Both the position numbers and the translations under genes were made by a program. From the NCBI RefSeq assembly GCF_018860525.1, contig NZ_JAHKPM010000017.1, forward strand, positions 1-64,000: a stretch of 64,000 nucleotides of DNA, read 5' to 3'. This DNA is from Vibrio hepatarius (GTDB taxonomy: Bacteria > Pseudomonadota > Gammaproteobacteria > Enterobacterales > Vibrionaceae). The notes under the pieces were generated by a model. It saw only the letters and a program-made list of their open reading frames with translations, ran no database searches and was not told where the DNA came from. Shown here piece after piece: positions 17,408-25,346 of the stretch (position 1 is its first letter; each line of letters starts with the position of its first letter).

Positions 17408-17974
17408 ATGAATATGAAAAAATTACTAATAGCTGGGCTGGTGGCTTTCTCTTCTATGTCGGCCTTAGCGGTTGATGTTACCGTTGAAGAGATGCAATAC
17501 ATACCTAAAGATCAGCGTGTATCTACTGTCGGTGTTCAAAAGCTGGACTTTGATGGGGAGCTGGTGGCTTTTGCTGGTGTTAAGGTTCATCAGACGAAGG
17601 GGTTAAGTGAAGCTCTTAGCTTTATTGAAGGGCAAGCACAAATGTCAGACCTTCGCAAAGACGCGCTTAAAGCATTGGCTTACTCAAGTGCCTATACAAT
17701 TCAGAATGCATCGGAGATGGTTGCACTTCAGAAATACTCAAAAACAGCCTCGTTGGTCGCAGGATGCGGTTACTTCGGTCTCGATGATGAAATGGTCTTC
17801 ATTACTGAAGGGATTTTTAATCGTTTGATCGAAGGAAAAGAGTCGTATAAAGAGAACTTGATTTTAGGTAGTTTGCAGCAAGCAGATCTAACCGCGCTAT
17901 CTATGAACCCTAGATACGTCCAAGATGCAATCATGCGTTGCTCAGAGAACCTCAAAGTGTGGTTACCAAAATAA
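17408..17974 (+). CDS. Secreted protein of unknown function, 188 aa
   Basis: The ATG at 17408 (or 17414) gives a signal peptide (KKLLIAGLVAFSSMSALA) and a likely cut before VDVTVEE. The mature part is mixed alpha/beta with two Cys (in AGCGYFG and MRCSEN) that might pair. No family is recognised. It is tightly coupled to secF, so it may be made with the Sec genes and exported by them. Two extended Chi dodecamers lie in this gene (17437 and 17560). Confidence 0.6.
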   Translation: MNMKKLLIAGLVAFSSMSALAVDVTVEEMQYIPKDQRVSTVGVQKLDFDGELVAFAGVKVHQTKGLSEALSFIEGQAQMSDLRKDALKALAYSSAYTIQNASEMVALQKYSKTASLVAGCGYFGLDDEMVFITEGIFNRLIEGKESYKENLILGSLQQADLTALSMNPRYVQDAIMRCSENLKVWLPK

Positions 17975-17981
17975 AAAATAA

Positions 17982-18008
17982 GGCGGAAATATGCCGCCCT
18001 TTTCTTTT
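17982..18008. terminator. Terminator between convergent genes
   Basis: GGCGG (17982-17986) pairs with CCGCC (17994-17998), followed by CTTTTCTTTTC on the plus strand and preceded by A-rich DNA. It could serve both flanking genes. Confidence 0.65.
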
Positions 18009-18015
18009 CTGTAGA

Positions 18016-18840
18016 TTAGTAATCAGGTTCTACTTTATCTAAGATATTGCCTAATCTATCACTACCCTTTCCATCTAAATTATTGTCCAAGGTATTATCA
18101 AGACCATCACCTATAATTTTATCGACTATACTGTCCATGGAGTCTTGGCGTCCTTCTTCGCCCCACTCTTCCTCATCATACCATTTAGCATAACCTGCAT
18201 ACTCACCAAGTTGCTCTTCAGTCTTCTTCTCGGCGACTTGCTGGTAAAGAGGTTTATCTAAATCATTTATACCAAGGTCTTTTGCTTGGTCAGCATTCTC
18301 TGTCTCATCTTTAGCCATGTCTTGAGCGTCTTCATATGCATCATCAATTGACTCATTAACTGATTCACTGAAGTTTTTGGCTAATTTACAACTGTTTTGT
18401 AACCACCATTCTTTCGCCTTATTCATTCCGGCTTGGTATGCCTCGCTCATAACAGTACTCCAGTCCACACCCCCAGAATTACCAGCCATAAGTGCTTTTA
18501 GTGAAGTCCAGCCAGCTTCAAGCATGGTTAAGTCTATAGAAGGAATTTCGAAGGAAGGGTCAGCTAGGACATCACAGAGATTTTTTTCCTTAGTTTCAGG
18601 ATCTTGAGCATTGTAAGCCATACGCACTTCTCTGAACTTTTCGAAACGCGGAACATGATACTTATCGATTGAGCCTAAGCTTGCTTCGTATTCAGCCATA
18701 ACCGCCAGTATTTCTTCGTCTGTGCAGGCCAAGGGATCTGCCGTAGCTGTCGAGCTTGTAGAACCTGCGAAGGCAACACTAGTAGATAGCGCTATGGATA
18801 CAGCGAGGGTTGTTGCTAGTTTTTTTGTCGGAAAACTCAT
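18016..18840 (-). CDS. Secreted acidic protein of unknown function, 274 aa
   Basis: Signal peptide at 1-25 (LAVSIALSTSVAFAG). The mature protein has Cys in LACTDEE, KNLCDVL and NSCKLA, then a very acidic, helical C-terminal half (DDAYEDAQDMAKDETENAD). No domain is recognised. It follows secE on the same strand, behind a perfect 11-bp hairpin and a ribosome site AGGAAAG. It may be a substrate of the neighbouring translocon. Confidence 0.6.
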   Translation of the reverse strand: MSFPTKKLATTLAVSIALSTSVAFAGSTSSTATADPLACTDEEILAVMAEYEASLGSIDKYHVPRFEKFREVRMAYNAQDPETKEKNLCDVLADPSFEIPSIDLTMLEAGWTSLKALMAGNSGGVDWSTVMSEAYQAGMNKAKEWWLQNSCKLAKNFSESVNESIDDAYEDAQDMAKDETENADQAKDLGINDLDKPLYQQVAEKKTEEQLGEYAGYAKWYDEEEWGEEGRQDSMDSIVDKIIGDGLDNTLDNNLDGKGSDRLGNILDKVEPDY

Positions 18841-18857
18841 TTCAAACTTTCCTTTAA

Positions 18858-18885
18858 TTGTAGTCGTGATTGGGCACGACTACAA
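18858..18885. repeat. Perfect 11-bp inverted repeat between secE and the next gene
   Basis: TTGTAGTCGTG (18858-18868) and CACGACTACAA (18875-18885) with a 6-base loop. It has no T-tract on the minus strand and lies 5 bp before the ribosome site of the 274-aa gene. It could set the relative expression of the two genes or be an operator. Confidence 0.6.
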
Positions 18886-18906
18886 ACTAGCCATTTTTAG
18901 AGAATG

Positions 18907-19119
18907 TTATTTAAATCCAGACAGGAATCGAACGATTTCAATAGAAAGTGGATCAAAAACAAATGTGATTAATATAGCGAACGTAACAAGCATAGCACTC
19001 GTCCATCCAAAAATGTTTAAAGCCTCTTTTGGTGTGGGCCATATGATTTTATTGTATTGATCTCTGGTGAATTGAGATTCACCTTGCATGGTCTTAAAGA
19101 GTTTGGTTAGACGCTTCAC
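18907..19119 (-). CDS. secE: SecE, preprotein translocase subunit
   Basis: SecE clamps SecY and is essential to the channel. The 70-aa protein shows the diagnostic amphipathic helix and turn NKIIWPTPKEAL (23-34) with the invariant WPT and Glu, followed by one long TM segment (about 40-58) and a short periplasmic tail, as in one-TM SecE proteins. The start is GTG at 19119 with AAGG 10 bases upstream; an ATG at 19089 is possible. There is no nusG beside it, unlike chromosomal secE, which fits an accessory copy. It is divergent from the 302-aa secreted protein gene. Confidence 0.85.
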   Translation of the reverse strand: MKRLTKLFKTMQGESQFTRDQYNKIIWPTPKEALNIFGWTSAMLVTFAILITFVFDPLSIEIVRFLSGFK

Positions 19120-19164
19120 TTGAATTTACCTTAGATAAAAAACAACAATTAGTATAATTATTAG

Positions 19165-19220
19165 ACGTATTGCAATCGCGATACGTATTGGAAGTATCAA
19201 AAGTATAGGTTAGCAACCTA
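19165..19220. promoter_or_regulatory. Two palindromes in the divergent secE control region
   Basis: ACGTATTGC (19165-19173) with GCGATACGT (19178-19186), one G-T mismatch, and TAGGTT (19206-19211) with AACCTA (19215-19220). They occupy the 120 bp between secE (minus) and the 302-aa gene (plus), beside TATAATT-like -10 sequence. A repressor or activator site is plausible but unidentified. Confidence 0.35.
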
Positions 19221-19240
19221 ACTAAAACAAATTGTGAAAA

Positions 19241-20149
19241 ATGACAAAAAAGTTCGAAACTAAAATTGCGTTATCTGCTGCTTTGCTAGCTTCATTTCCT
19301 ATGGCGAGTGCGGCAATCGATAGGCAAGCAATAGAGAAAGATGTTGCATCAGCGTCAGTAATAGCAAGGGAACTGCAAGTTGGTGAGAAAAAGTTCAACT
19401 TAACTTTCTACAGTAGAAAACCCAAAGGTGTATTTTCTAGTTTATCAACTGCGGATTATGTTGAGTTATGGCATGGCAAAAATCAGACACCTTATGCTCT
19501 CCTAAATATTTCTGGGTTAACTCAGCAGCCCGCGAATAACCTTAGGAGATTAATGTTTTTTGGAATCGAAATGGATGATTTCAGTTCAGCCGATACTAAA
19601 AAGCATTCGCGTCTCATGCAAATGATAAAAGCACCTTACTATAAACATGTTCAGCCTAGACAGCAGCTTGTTTTAGGTTATGACTCGGGTGTTGCTCCAG
19701 CATTCAGTTCTGCTTGTACGTCAAAGTCATCGTCGCTGGTGGTTAGTAGTGGCGGATTGTATGTAGGTGAGGATTGTGAGCCTAAGGGATTAAAAGTTGT
19801 TTACTCAGTTAATATCACTGAGCAAGTCTATCCATGGGATATCAACACTGTTTTTACTTCATCGGAGCCTTATTCTCTTAATGAGAGGTTAGATGGTATC
19901 CAAACAGTGAGCAAGCTCGTGAAGCTTATGTCTTGTAAGGATGAGCCTATTACTAACGAGGGTTATGGTGCTACAGTTGATAGGTATTCATGCGCAAATG
20001 GTAATGAATTGGTCGTTTTGAAGAATAATTACTCACATCATCAATGGAATGGTTATCTCCTTGTTGATCGAAGTACTTTTAATCAATACGGAGCGCCCTA
20101 TAAAGTGCCACTAACAAACTGGATATTTCAGGAGCTTGATGTAAGGTAA
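19241..20149 (+). CDS. Secreted protein of unknown function, 302 aa
   Basis: Signal peptide at 1-24 (ALSAALLASFPMASA). The mature part is beta-rich with four Cys, in SSACTSK, GEDCEP, LMSCKDE and YSCANG, which could form two disulfides. No family is recognised. It is divergent from secE and followed by another unknown gene. A dsbC-like gene at 41506 would suit such a substrate, but that is inference. Confidence 0.6.
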   Translation: MTKKFETKIALSAALLASFPMASAAIDRQAIEKDVASASVIARELQVGEKKFNLTFYSRKPKGVFSSLSTADYVELWHGKNQTPYALLNISGLTQQPANNLRRLMFFGIEMDDFSSADTKKHSRLMQMIKAPYYKHVQPRQQLVLGYDSGVAPAFSSACTSKSSSLVVSSGGLYVGEDCEPKGLKVVYSVNITEQVYPWDINTVFTSSEPYSLNERLDGIQTVSKLVKLMSCKDEPITNEGYGATVDRYSCANGNELVVLKNNYSHHQWNGYLLVDRSTFNQYGAPYKVPLTNWIFQELDVR

Positions 20150-20218
20150 AAATCAGTAGATTTACATATAAGTGCGTGTATAATATTGGAGTAAATAATC
20201 GCATACAAAACTCTAATT

Positions 20219-21046
20219 ATGATGATAACCAAGCCTAGCAAGGTGAAGAAGTTATCAAATTTCCCAAATAAAGCTTTGCCTTTTTTTAATGGGTATAAAT
20301 TTGATAATAAATACTTTTCTATAGACTACAGACAAGCTCTAGCTGCACTGCACAACGAACACCCTAAATCAAAAGGGAAAGAAATTTTTGCACTGAAGAT
20401 GCAGGTCTTCTCAAAAGAGTTTTCTAAAGATCTGTTTAGTCGAGATGTCATCAGAGTCCATGAGTCTATCCTTAGGATTATACAAGTCAATCTGAGCATG
20501 TTGCCTGTAGGGTTTCATCTTTATTTCGATGTCAAAGAGCGCTGCATTAAATCAACGTTCTTTCTTCTGAATTTTAACAAGATGTCTGATGAGCCTTCTC
20601 TGGTTGGCGCTTTAGACCATAAACTAACCTCAACCTTACACTCAAAAATTAGAGAACGAGTCTGCTCTCATTACACATTCACTTTTACCAAAAAAGATGT
20701 TTCACGCAATGTGGTTGAAGATCCTAAAGAGTCAGGGTCTTCAGTAGAGAATGGCGGCACAATTTCTTCAGAGCTAGATTTAGCTGCATTTGAATTGGTT
20801 AGCTTGTTTGGCGATCAAGAATATAAAAAAGCGATGGATAGAGCCTTTAGGGGGCTACCTTTGTCTAAAGCTTTGAAATTCTCTTCTGCGATTAATGCAT
20901 TGATTGAACTTAACGGTGATGAATCGATTGAAAAATTGAAATTGCCGAGCAAAGGTAAAAAATCTACTGATAGCAAAGAGGTTACCCATACCGACAAGCG
21001 TCTATCGGAAAATCTCCTTCAGTCTCTTGGCTTGGATGAATTATAA
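20219..21046 (+). CDS. Hypothetical cytoplasmic protein, 275 aa
   Basis: No signal peptide or TM segment. The N-terminal half is basic, and the C-terminal half has a helical region (LDLAAFELVSLFGDQEYKKA) and a Lys/Ser-rich linker before SENLLQSLGLDEL. No domain is recognised. It begins a plus-strand run leading to secY, possibly with a promoter near TATAAT at 20181. The start may be 20219 or 20222. Confidence 0.5.
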   Translation: MMITKPSKVKKLSNFPNKALPFFNGYKFDNKYFSIDYRQALAALHNEHPKSKGKEIFALKMQVFSKEFSKDLFSRDVIRVHESILRIIQVNLSMLPVGFHLYFDVKERCIKSTFFLLNFNKMSDEPSLVGALDHKLTSTLHSKIRERVCSHYTFTFTKKDVSRNVVEDPKESGSSVENGGTISSELDLAAFELVSLFGDQEYKKAMDRAFRGLPLSKALKFSSAINALIELNGDESIEKLKLPSKGKKSTDSKEVTHTDKRLSENLLQSLGLDEL

Positions 21047-21082
21047 AATTGGCAAATATGGAAAAAAGAAGCAAATAACAGT

Positions 21083-21331
21083 GTGAAATTTATGGCGAAC
21101 CCTCTTCTTGTTATGGCAGAGGTAGATTGGTGGCTCAAGCCGATTATGACCTTAATTTACTCGTTCAGTCCATTTACACTACGCAAGCAGTTGTCAGAAA
21201 AGGTATCAGATAAGCTTTCAGAACAAGGTTTTCAATTAAACTCTGCAACTAGTAAGTTTTCAGAAGTGAATAAGTACTCTCTCCTTAGATTCAATTTTAT
21301 ACAAAGAACCCAATTCGTTTCTGTGTTCTAG
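21083..21331 (+). CDS. Hypothetical small protein, 82 aa
   Basis: It contains one amphipathic or weakly hydrophobic segment (WWLKPIMTLIYSFSPF) and a polar C-terminus. No family is recognised. It is spaced 2 bp before a 55-aa membrane protein gene and 36 bp after the previous gene, consistent with one transcript toward secY. Confidence 0.4.
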   Translation: MKFMANPLLVMAEVDWWLKPIMTLIYSFSPFTLRKQLSEKVSDKLSEQGFQLNSATSKFSEVNKYSLLRFNFIQRTQFVSVF

Positions 21332-21333
21332 AT

Positions 21334-21501
21334 ATGGTGTTTATCTTTTTGTCAGGTAACGTACCTGACTTTAGCAGCGCTTCTCTTAATCTTTCTGGTG
21401 GTTGGGTGAAAGAGCTTGGCTATTTACTTTTAGGCGTTTCAGTTGTCTTTTACTTTATTGGGCGCTGGCAAATGTACAAAATCAATCGTATTTTCCACTA
21501 A
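21334..21501 (+). CDS. Small single-TM membrane protein, 55 aa
   Basis: ATG at 21334, stop at 21499-21501. A polar N-terminal part (SGNVPDFSSASLNLSGG) precedes a TM segment (LGYLLLGVSVVFYFIG) and a basic tail RWQMYKINRIFH. This predicts N-out, C-in topology. No family is recognised. Its position in the secY run suggests a membrane accessory protein. Confidence 0.45.
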   Translation: MVFIFLSGNVPDFSSASLNLSGGWVKELGYLLLGVSVVFYFIGRWQMYKINRIFH

Positions 21502-21618
21502 ACAGCAAAGAGGTCGCCATTTTGGCAGCTTTTTTTACTTTCTCTCTCTTTAAATGTTCCGAATTACTTCTTAAACTCTATTCAGTTATTGATATTGATA
21601 CATTTTTTGGGGTAAATT

Positions 21619-21837
21619 TTGGAACTTCTTCAATCCGCACCTCAATGGGTAAATTATATCCATTGGGCGTTATCTATACTTTTGATATTTCTTCTGATTT
21701 ATACAGTCAACTATTCTGAGGTTGAAGAAATGTCAAATGAGGACAAAAGTCCTAAATTCCACTTGATATACAACGGTAAAACGTACCTTTTTGCGTTTCT
21801 TTTCGTCATTTACTTACTACTTTGTATCTTTATATAG
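21619..21837 (+). CDS. Small two-TM protein directly upstream of secY, possible SecG counterpart
   Basis: 72 aa from TTG 21619 with GGGG nine bases upstream. TM segments at about 14-30 and 55-72 flank a charged loop (SEVEEMSNEDKSPK). SecG is also a small two-TM protein and is the only core Sec subunit otherwise missing here. The GASAT-type loop of SecG is not seen, so the assignment rests on size, topology and position only. The secY ATG follows 8 bp later. Confidence 0.45.
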   Translation: MELLQSAPQWVNYIHWALSILLIFLLIYTVNYSEVEEMSNEDKSPKFHLIYNGKTYLFAFLFVIYLLLCIFI

Positions 21838-21844
21838 GCTAACT

Positions 21845-23110
21845 ATGAAGTTTTATTATTCGACATTTTTTAGGGCAACCTTAACCATGGCTGTGTGTTT
21901 GTTGTTTTTTAGGATCGGTTCCCACACCCCTATCCCACACATCAACAAAGCGGTTTTTGATAGTCTATTTCAAAGTAACCAAAGTGGAGTATTGCAGCTC
22001 GTGAACATTATTGGGGGCGGTTCATTATCTAGGATGTCAGTCTTCTCCTTGAGCATAATGCCATACATTACCGCGAGTATAGTGATCTTCGTAGCTCAGT
22101 TGATGAGCGATAAGGTGAAGGAGTTCGCCGCGAGTGAAAATGGAAAAATAAAACTTGAGCAAATTAAGAGATTGCTTACGATTTTACTTGTTTTTACACA
22201 ATCAATGACGCTATCAACGATCCTGTTATCTCAAAATGTCAATGGTGAGCCGCTAGCTACAGTAAGTGGGTTTACTTTCTATGTTTCGACATTCTTGTCT
22301 CTCTTGACGGGGACATTCATTGTTGTGTGGTTAGCAAACATTATGACATTTGTTGGATTTGGTGCAGGTACGAGCTTGATCATAATGTTCGGAATACTGT
22401 CATCGATGCCTTCAAACTTTTTCACGATTTCTAGTATGGTAAGCGAAGGATCAGCTACGGTGGTTTCTGTGGTTGCTTTAATTTCAATTGTCTTAATATG
22501 TTTTGCGATGGTCATATACTTTGAAAACGCAGGCAGAAGGGTGGCAACGCTTAAAAGTGATAAATACGGCGGCTCTAGACCTTCATATGTCACTTTTAAA
22601 GCAAACCCAATAGGTATGATGCCACCTATCTTTGCAGCAATCGTTATATCTATGTTTGTCACTACAGCGTCAGCTTTCTCATCACTTATGCCGGACTTTT
22701 TGGTAACAGTTAAGGATAGGCTTGTTGGTGGTACTCCTGAGTTTATTGCTCTGTTTAGTGTCCTGACTTTTGTTTTCGGGTTTGCTTTGAAAGGTACTAT
22801 GTTGAATCCGAAGAAGGTTGCGAATGGGCTAATGATGAGTGGTCAAGTTATACGTAGCTTAAGGGGTGGGCTTGAGACAGAAAAGTATCTATCGAGATTG
22901 TTTCAGTCGCTAACATTCATCGCGTGTTGTTACTTGGTTGTTCTTTGTACAATACCGGAAATAGTTAACGCCTACCTTGGGATACCATTCTACCTAGGAG
23001 GAACCAGTATATTAATCATGGTCTCAACAGCTAGTGAGATGAGAAAAAATATATTCGGTATGATGGAAGGAAATGCTTATAAGAAGGTTAGCAAAGACTT
23101 TCTTAAGTAA
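21845..23110 (+). CDS. secY: SecY, preprotein translocase channel subunit
   Basis: SecY is the central channel. The 421-aa protein, from ATG 21845, has about ten TM segments. It shows the family start FFRIGSHTPIPHIN, the plug region GGGSLSRMSVFSLSIMPYI (56-74), the cytoplasmic loop YENAGRR-like YFENAGRRVATL, KANPIGMMPPIFA, and NPKKVANGLMMSG before LRGGLETEKYL (the SecA/ribosome-facing loop region). It is not near ribosomal protein genes, and its sequence is divergent, so it is a second SecY. A terminator follows at 23124. Confidence 0.93.
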   Translation: MKFYYSTFFRATLTMAVCLLFFRIGSHTPIPHINKAVFDSLFQSNQSGVLQLVNIIGGGSLSRMSVFSLSIMPYITASIVIFVAQLMSDKVKEFAASENGKIKLEQIKRLLTILLVFTQSMTLSTILLSQNVNGEPLATVSGFTFYVSTFLSLLTGTFIVVWLANIMTFVGFGAGTSLIIMFGILSSMPSNFFTISSMVSEGSATVVSVVALISIVLICFAMVIYFENAGRRVATLKSDKYGGSRPSYVTFKANPIGMMPPIFAAIVISMFVTTASAFSSLMPDFLVTVKDRLVGGTPEFIALFSVLTFVFGFALKGTMLNPKKVANGLMMSGQVIRSLRGGLETEKYLSRLFQSLTFIACCYLVVLCTIPEIVNAYLGIPFYLGGTSILIMVSTASEMRKNIFGMMEGNAYKKVSKDFLK

Positions 23111-23123
23111 CTAGGGTAACTGA

Positions 23124-23145
23124 GGGGTGACTTGTCACCCCTTTT
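23124..23145 (+). terminator. Intrinsic terminator after secY
   Basis: Perfect 8-bp stem GGGGTGAC (23124-23131) with GTCACCCC (23134-23141), then TTTT. The two-base loop leaves an effective tetraloop. Confidence 0.75.
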
Positions 23146-23164
23146 GGTGAATAGGTGAATTAAA

Positions 23165-24001
23165 TTGGATTTTAGAAAATATTTAAGTGCGTCGGCAATC
23201 ATCCACTTTGTTCTGATTATTGCGGCATTGTTGGTTGCTGTATTGGGGCTTGGTGGTAAAGAACATAAAGTTAACCTCAGCAATAATGAAGAAATTAAAG
23301 CAATTAGTGAGGAGGAGATAATTAAAAGTGTTTCTGTTTCTGAAGAGGAGCTAAAACATTCTTTAGAGCAGTATTCTCGTAGGCAATCAGAGAGAGAAGT
23401 AGAGCTAAATAAACAGAAAGCGGCATTTCAGAAAACTCAGCAAGCTCTTAAGAAGAAGGAGCAAGAGTTAGCACAAAAAGAAAAGCAGCTACAAAAAATA
23501 AGTCAAAAAATTCAAGACCTTTCCGGTAAAGCCAAGATTCTTCAGGAAGAAGAAGCTAAAAAAAAAAGAAATGAACTAGAAAAGAAGCGTCAACAAGAGA
23601 AAAAGCTTGATCAGGAACGAAAAAGGGAGGCTGAGATCAAGGAGAGGTTAGCAAAGCAAAAACAAGATAATGAGAGAGCCTTGAGGGAGATTGCTGAAAG
23701 GAATGCTTTAGCTGAGAAGCGTGAGTTGGCTTTGATTCGTGGTAAATATGAAAATGATATACATGAGTTACTCTATGATGCTTGGGTTCTTCCGTATGAT
23801 AGAAAAAATGTAAGTTGCAGCGTAACTTTATCGTTATCTAGTAGCGGATTTATCGATAACTACGAATTTAACAACGTATGCCCTCCAAATTATAAATCTA
23901 TGATCGAACTAGCAATAGAGCGCGTAAAGAGGCTACCTTCAGTACCTGAAAAAATATTCAGAAGTAAGGAAGTCGTGAACTTTATTGATCGTGTAGATTA
24001 G
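23165..24001 (+). CDS. tolA: TolA-like envelope protein
   Basis: TolA spans the periplasm and links TolQR to Pal/TolB during outer-membrane constriction. The 278-aa protein has one N-terminal TM (8-28), a long Lys/Glu/Gln-rich coiled coil (about 60-205) and a C-terminal domain with ALIRGKYENDIHELLYDAW, then CSVTLSLSSSGFIDNYEF and a second Cys, like TolA domain III. It starts at TTG 23165 with AGGTGA upstream. Matching TolQ and TolR genes are at 27093-27785 and 26653-27093 on the other strand. TonB is less likely, because the proline-rich linker is absent. Confidence 0.75.
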   Translation: MDFRKYLSASAIIHFVLIIAALLVAVLGLGGKEHKVNLSNNEEIKAISEEEIIKSVSVSEEELKHSLEQYSRRQSEREVELNKQKAAFQKTQQALKKKEQELAQKEKQLQKISQKIQDLSGKAKILQEEEAKKKRNELEKKRQQEKKLDQERKREAEIKERLAKQKQDNERALREIAERNALAEKRELALIRGKYENDIHELLYDAWVLPYDRKNVSCSVTLSLSSSGFIDNYEFNNVCPPNYKSMIELAIERVKRLPSVPEKIFRSKEVVNFIDRVD

Positions 24002-24048
24002 GTAATTTGACCGTTAAATCCTCAACTCTTATATTTATTAGAAAACGC

Positions 24049-24855
24049 ATGAATAAATTTAAAAGGTTGCCATTTCGCTTAGCGCTGCCAGCTTTAGCGG
24101 CAGTAGTATCATTTAGTTCCTTTGCTGATGGTGATGAGCTTGAGACTATGCTAAGTTCGGCGACCGAATTAACCTCTGCGGACTTCGAGAATTATGCCGC
24201 AAAATATGGTATCGATTTTAGTTCTCCAGCAATTGAGGACAAAGGTTTAGCGCAGAAAGCAGCTCAGAAAGATCTTGGGGGTCAGGCGAAAATCGATTCG
24301 ACTAGCCAAGCAATTAGGGTTGCTAACTCTGTTACTAAAATTAGCGACCCAGTTCTTGTTGAAAAAGGATTTCTTGACCAAAGAAATATGGAGAAGACAC
24401 TTGTTGAGGAGTCACTACCTCTTTCGTCTCTATATTTGAGAAACATCCCTGAAGACTCTATGTTGACCTTTAAAAAAAAGTTCACACTTCTACCATATGA
24501 GACAACCGCATTTTTTCAAGGTGGTAAAAGAATTTATAGAAAACCAGTCCTTGAAGATGAGCTACCTGTGACCTTCTGTATGCTAAATTTCTCTGAATCG
24601 GGGAAAGGGAGGCGTGCTACGGAGAAGACAAGAGTAGTTGTATCTATGGTTGAGGAGCACAATTCTTTATTTCAGAAGAATGAGTTAGATGATGGCACCC
24701 TAGTGCGTGTCACTAAGCTCACTCTCGATAACCCAGAGTTTAAGCAGATTGTATGCATGGGTGCAGGGGGCTCTCAGCCTTTATCAATCGGTGTTATGTC
24801 AAAAATTACTGGCAACTTAATAAACGTTAAAATTCAGAATTACGTTGATATTTAA
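24049..24855 (+). CDS. Secreted protein of unknown function, 268 aa
   Basis: The ATG at 24049 gives a basic start and a signal peptide (LALPALAAVVSFSSFA), cut before DGDEL. The mature protein has a helical first half and a beta-rich second half with two Cys (TFCMLN, IVCMGAG). No family is recognised. It follows tolA by 48 bp and precedes a tail-anchored protein gene by 2 bp, so these three may act together at the envelope. Confidence 0.6.
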   Translation: MNKFKRLPFRLALPALAAVVSFSSFADGDELETMLSSATELTSADFENYAAKYGIDFSSPAIEDKGLAQKAAQKDLGGQAKIDSTSQAIRVANSVTKISDPVLVEKGFLDQRNMEKTLVEESLPLSSLYLRNIPEDSMLTFKKKFTLLPYETTAFFQGGKRIYRKPVLEDELPVTFCMLNFSESGKGRRATEKTRVVVSMVEEHNSLFQKNELDDGTLVRVTKLTLDNPEFKQIVCMGAGGSQPLSIGVMSKITGNLINVKIQNYVDI

Positions 24856-24857
24856 GT

Positions 24858-25346
24858 ATGAGTGAGTCTGACAATCTATTCCTTGAGGATTTTTTCACAG
24901 ATACTGATCAAACGGAGGTTGTTACGTATGTAGCTGACCTTGGTTTGTATTTTATCTTGAGGGTAAATGGTCTTTCTTATTCATGTACTGCGCTAGGCTC
25001 CGATTTGGCCTTAATACAGTGGCGATTTTCTGGTGGTAAGCTCATTATAGAGGATAATAATGGTGTTTATCAGGTAGCTAAGGTCAATGATGACGAGTCG
25101 GGTTTGTTGATAAATGTGGTTCGAGGTCAAAATAAAAAGGTCATTTTTCAAAAGAAATGCTACCTAAATGTTCTTCATGAGGTTGCATTAAGTGATATTG
25201 AGGAGTTTGGCTCAGAACAGGGCACAGCACACCTTTCAGACTTCCAAAAACTATTACATTCTATTTTAAATAAAGACACCGCTAAACAGTTAGCGGTGCC
25301 AATAATTGTTATAGTGGTAGGAGCCTTTTTTTTATTCAACGCTTAG
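24858..25346 (+). CDS. C-terminally anchored membrane protein, 162 aa
   Basis: The soluble N-terminal part is beta-rich and acidic with two Cys. The only hydrophobic stretch is at the extreme C-terminus (VPIIVIVVGAFFLFNA), as in tail-anchored proteins. No family is recognised. The last 15 bp overlap the end of the convergent 238-aa gene. Confidence 0.55.
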   Translation: MSESDNLFLEDFFTDTDQTEVVTYVADLGLYFILRVNGLSYSCTALGSDLALIQWRFSGGKLIIEDNNGVYQVAKVNDDESGLLINVVRGQNKKVIFQKKCYLNVLHEVALSDIEEFGSEQGTAHLSDFQKLLHSILNKDTAKQLAVPIIVIVVGAFFLFNA

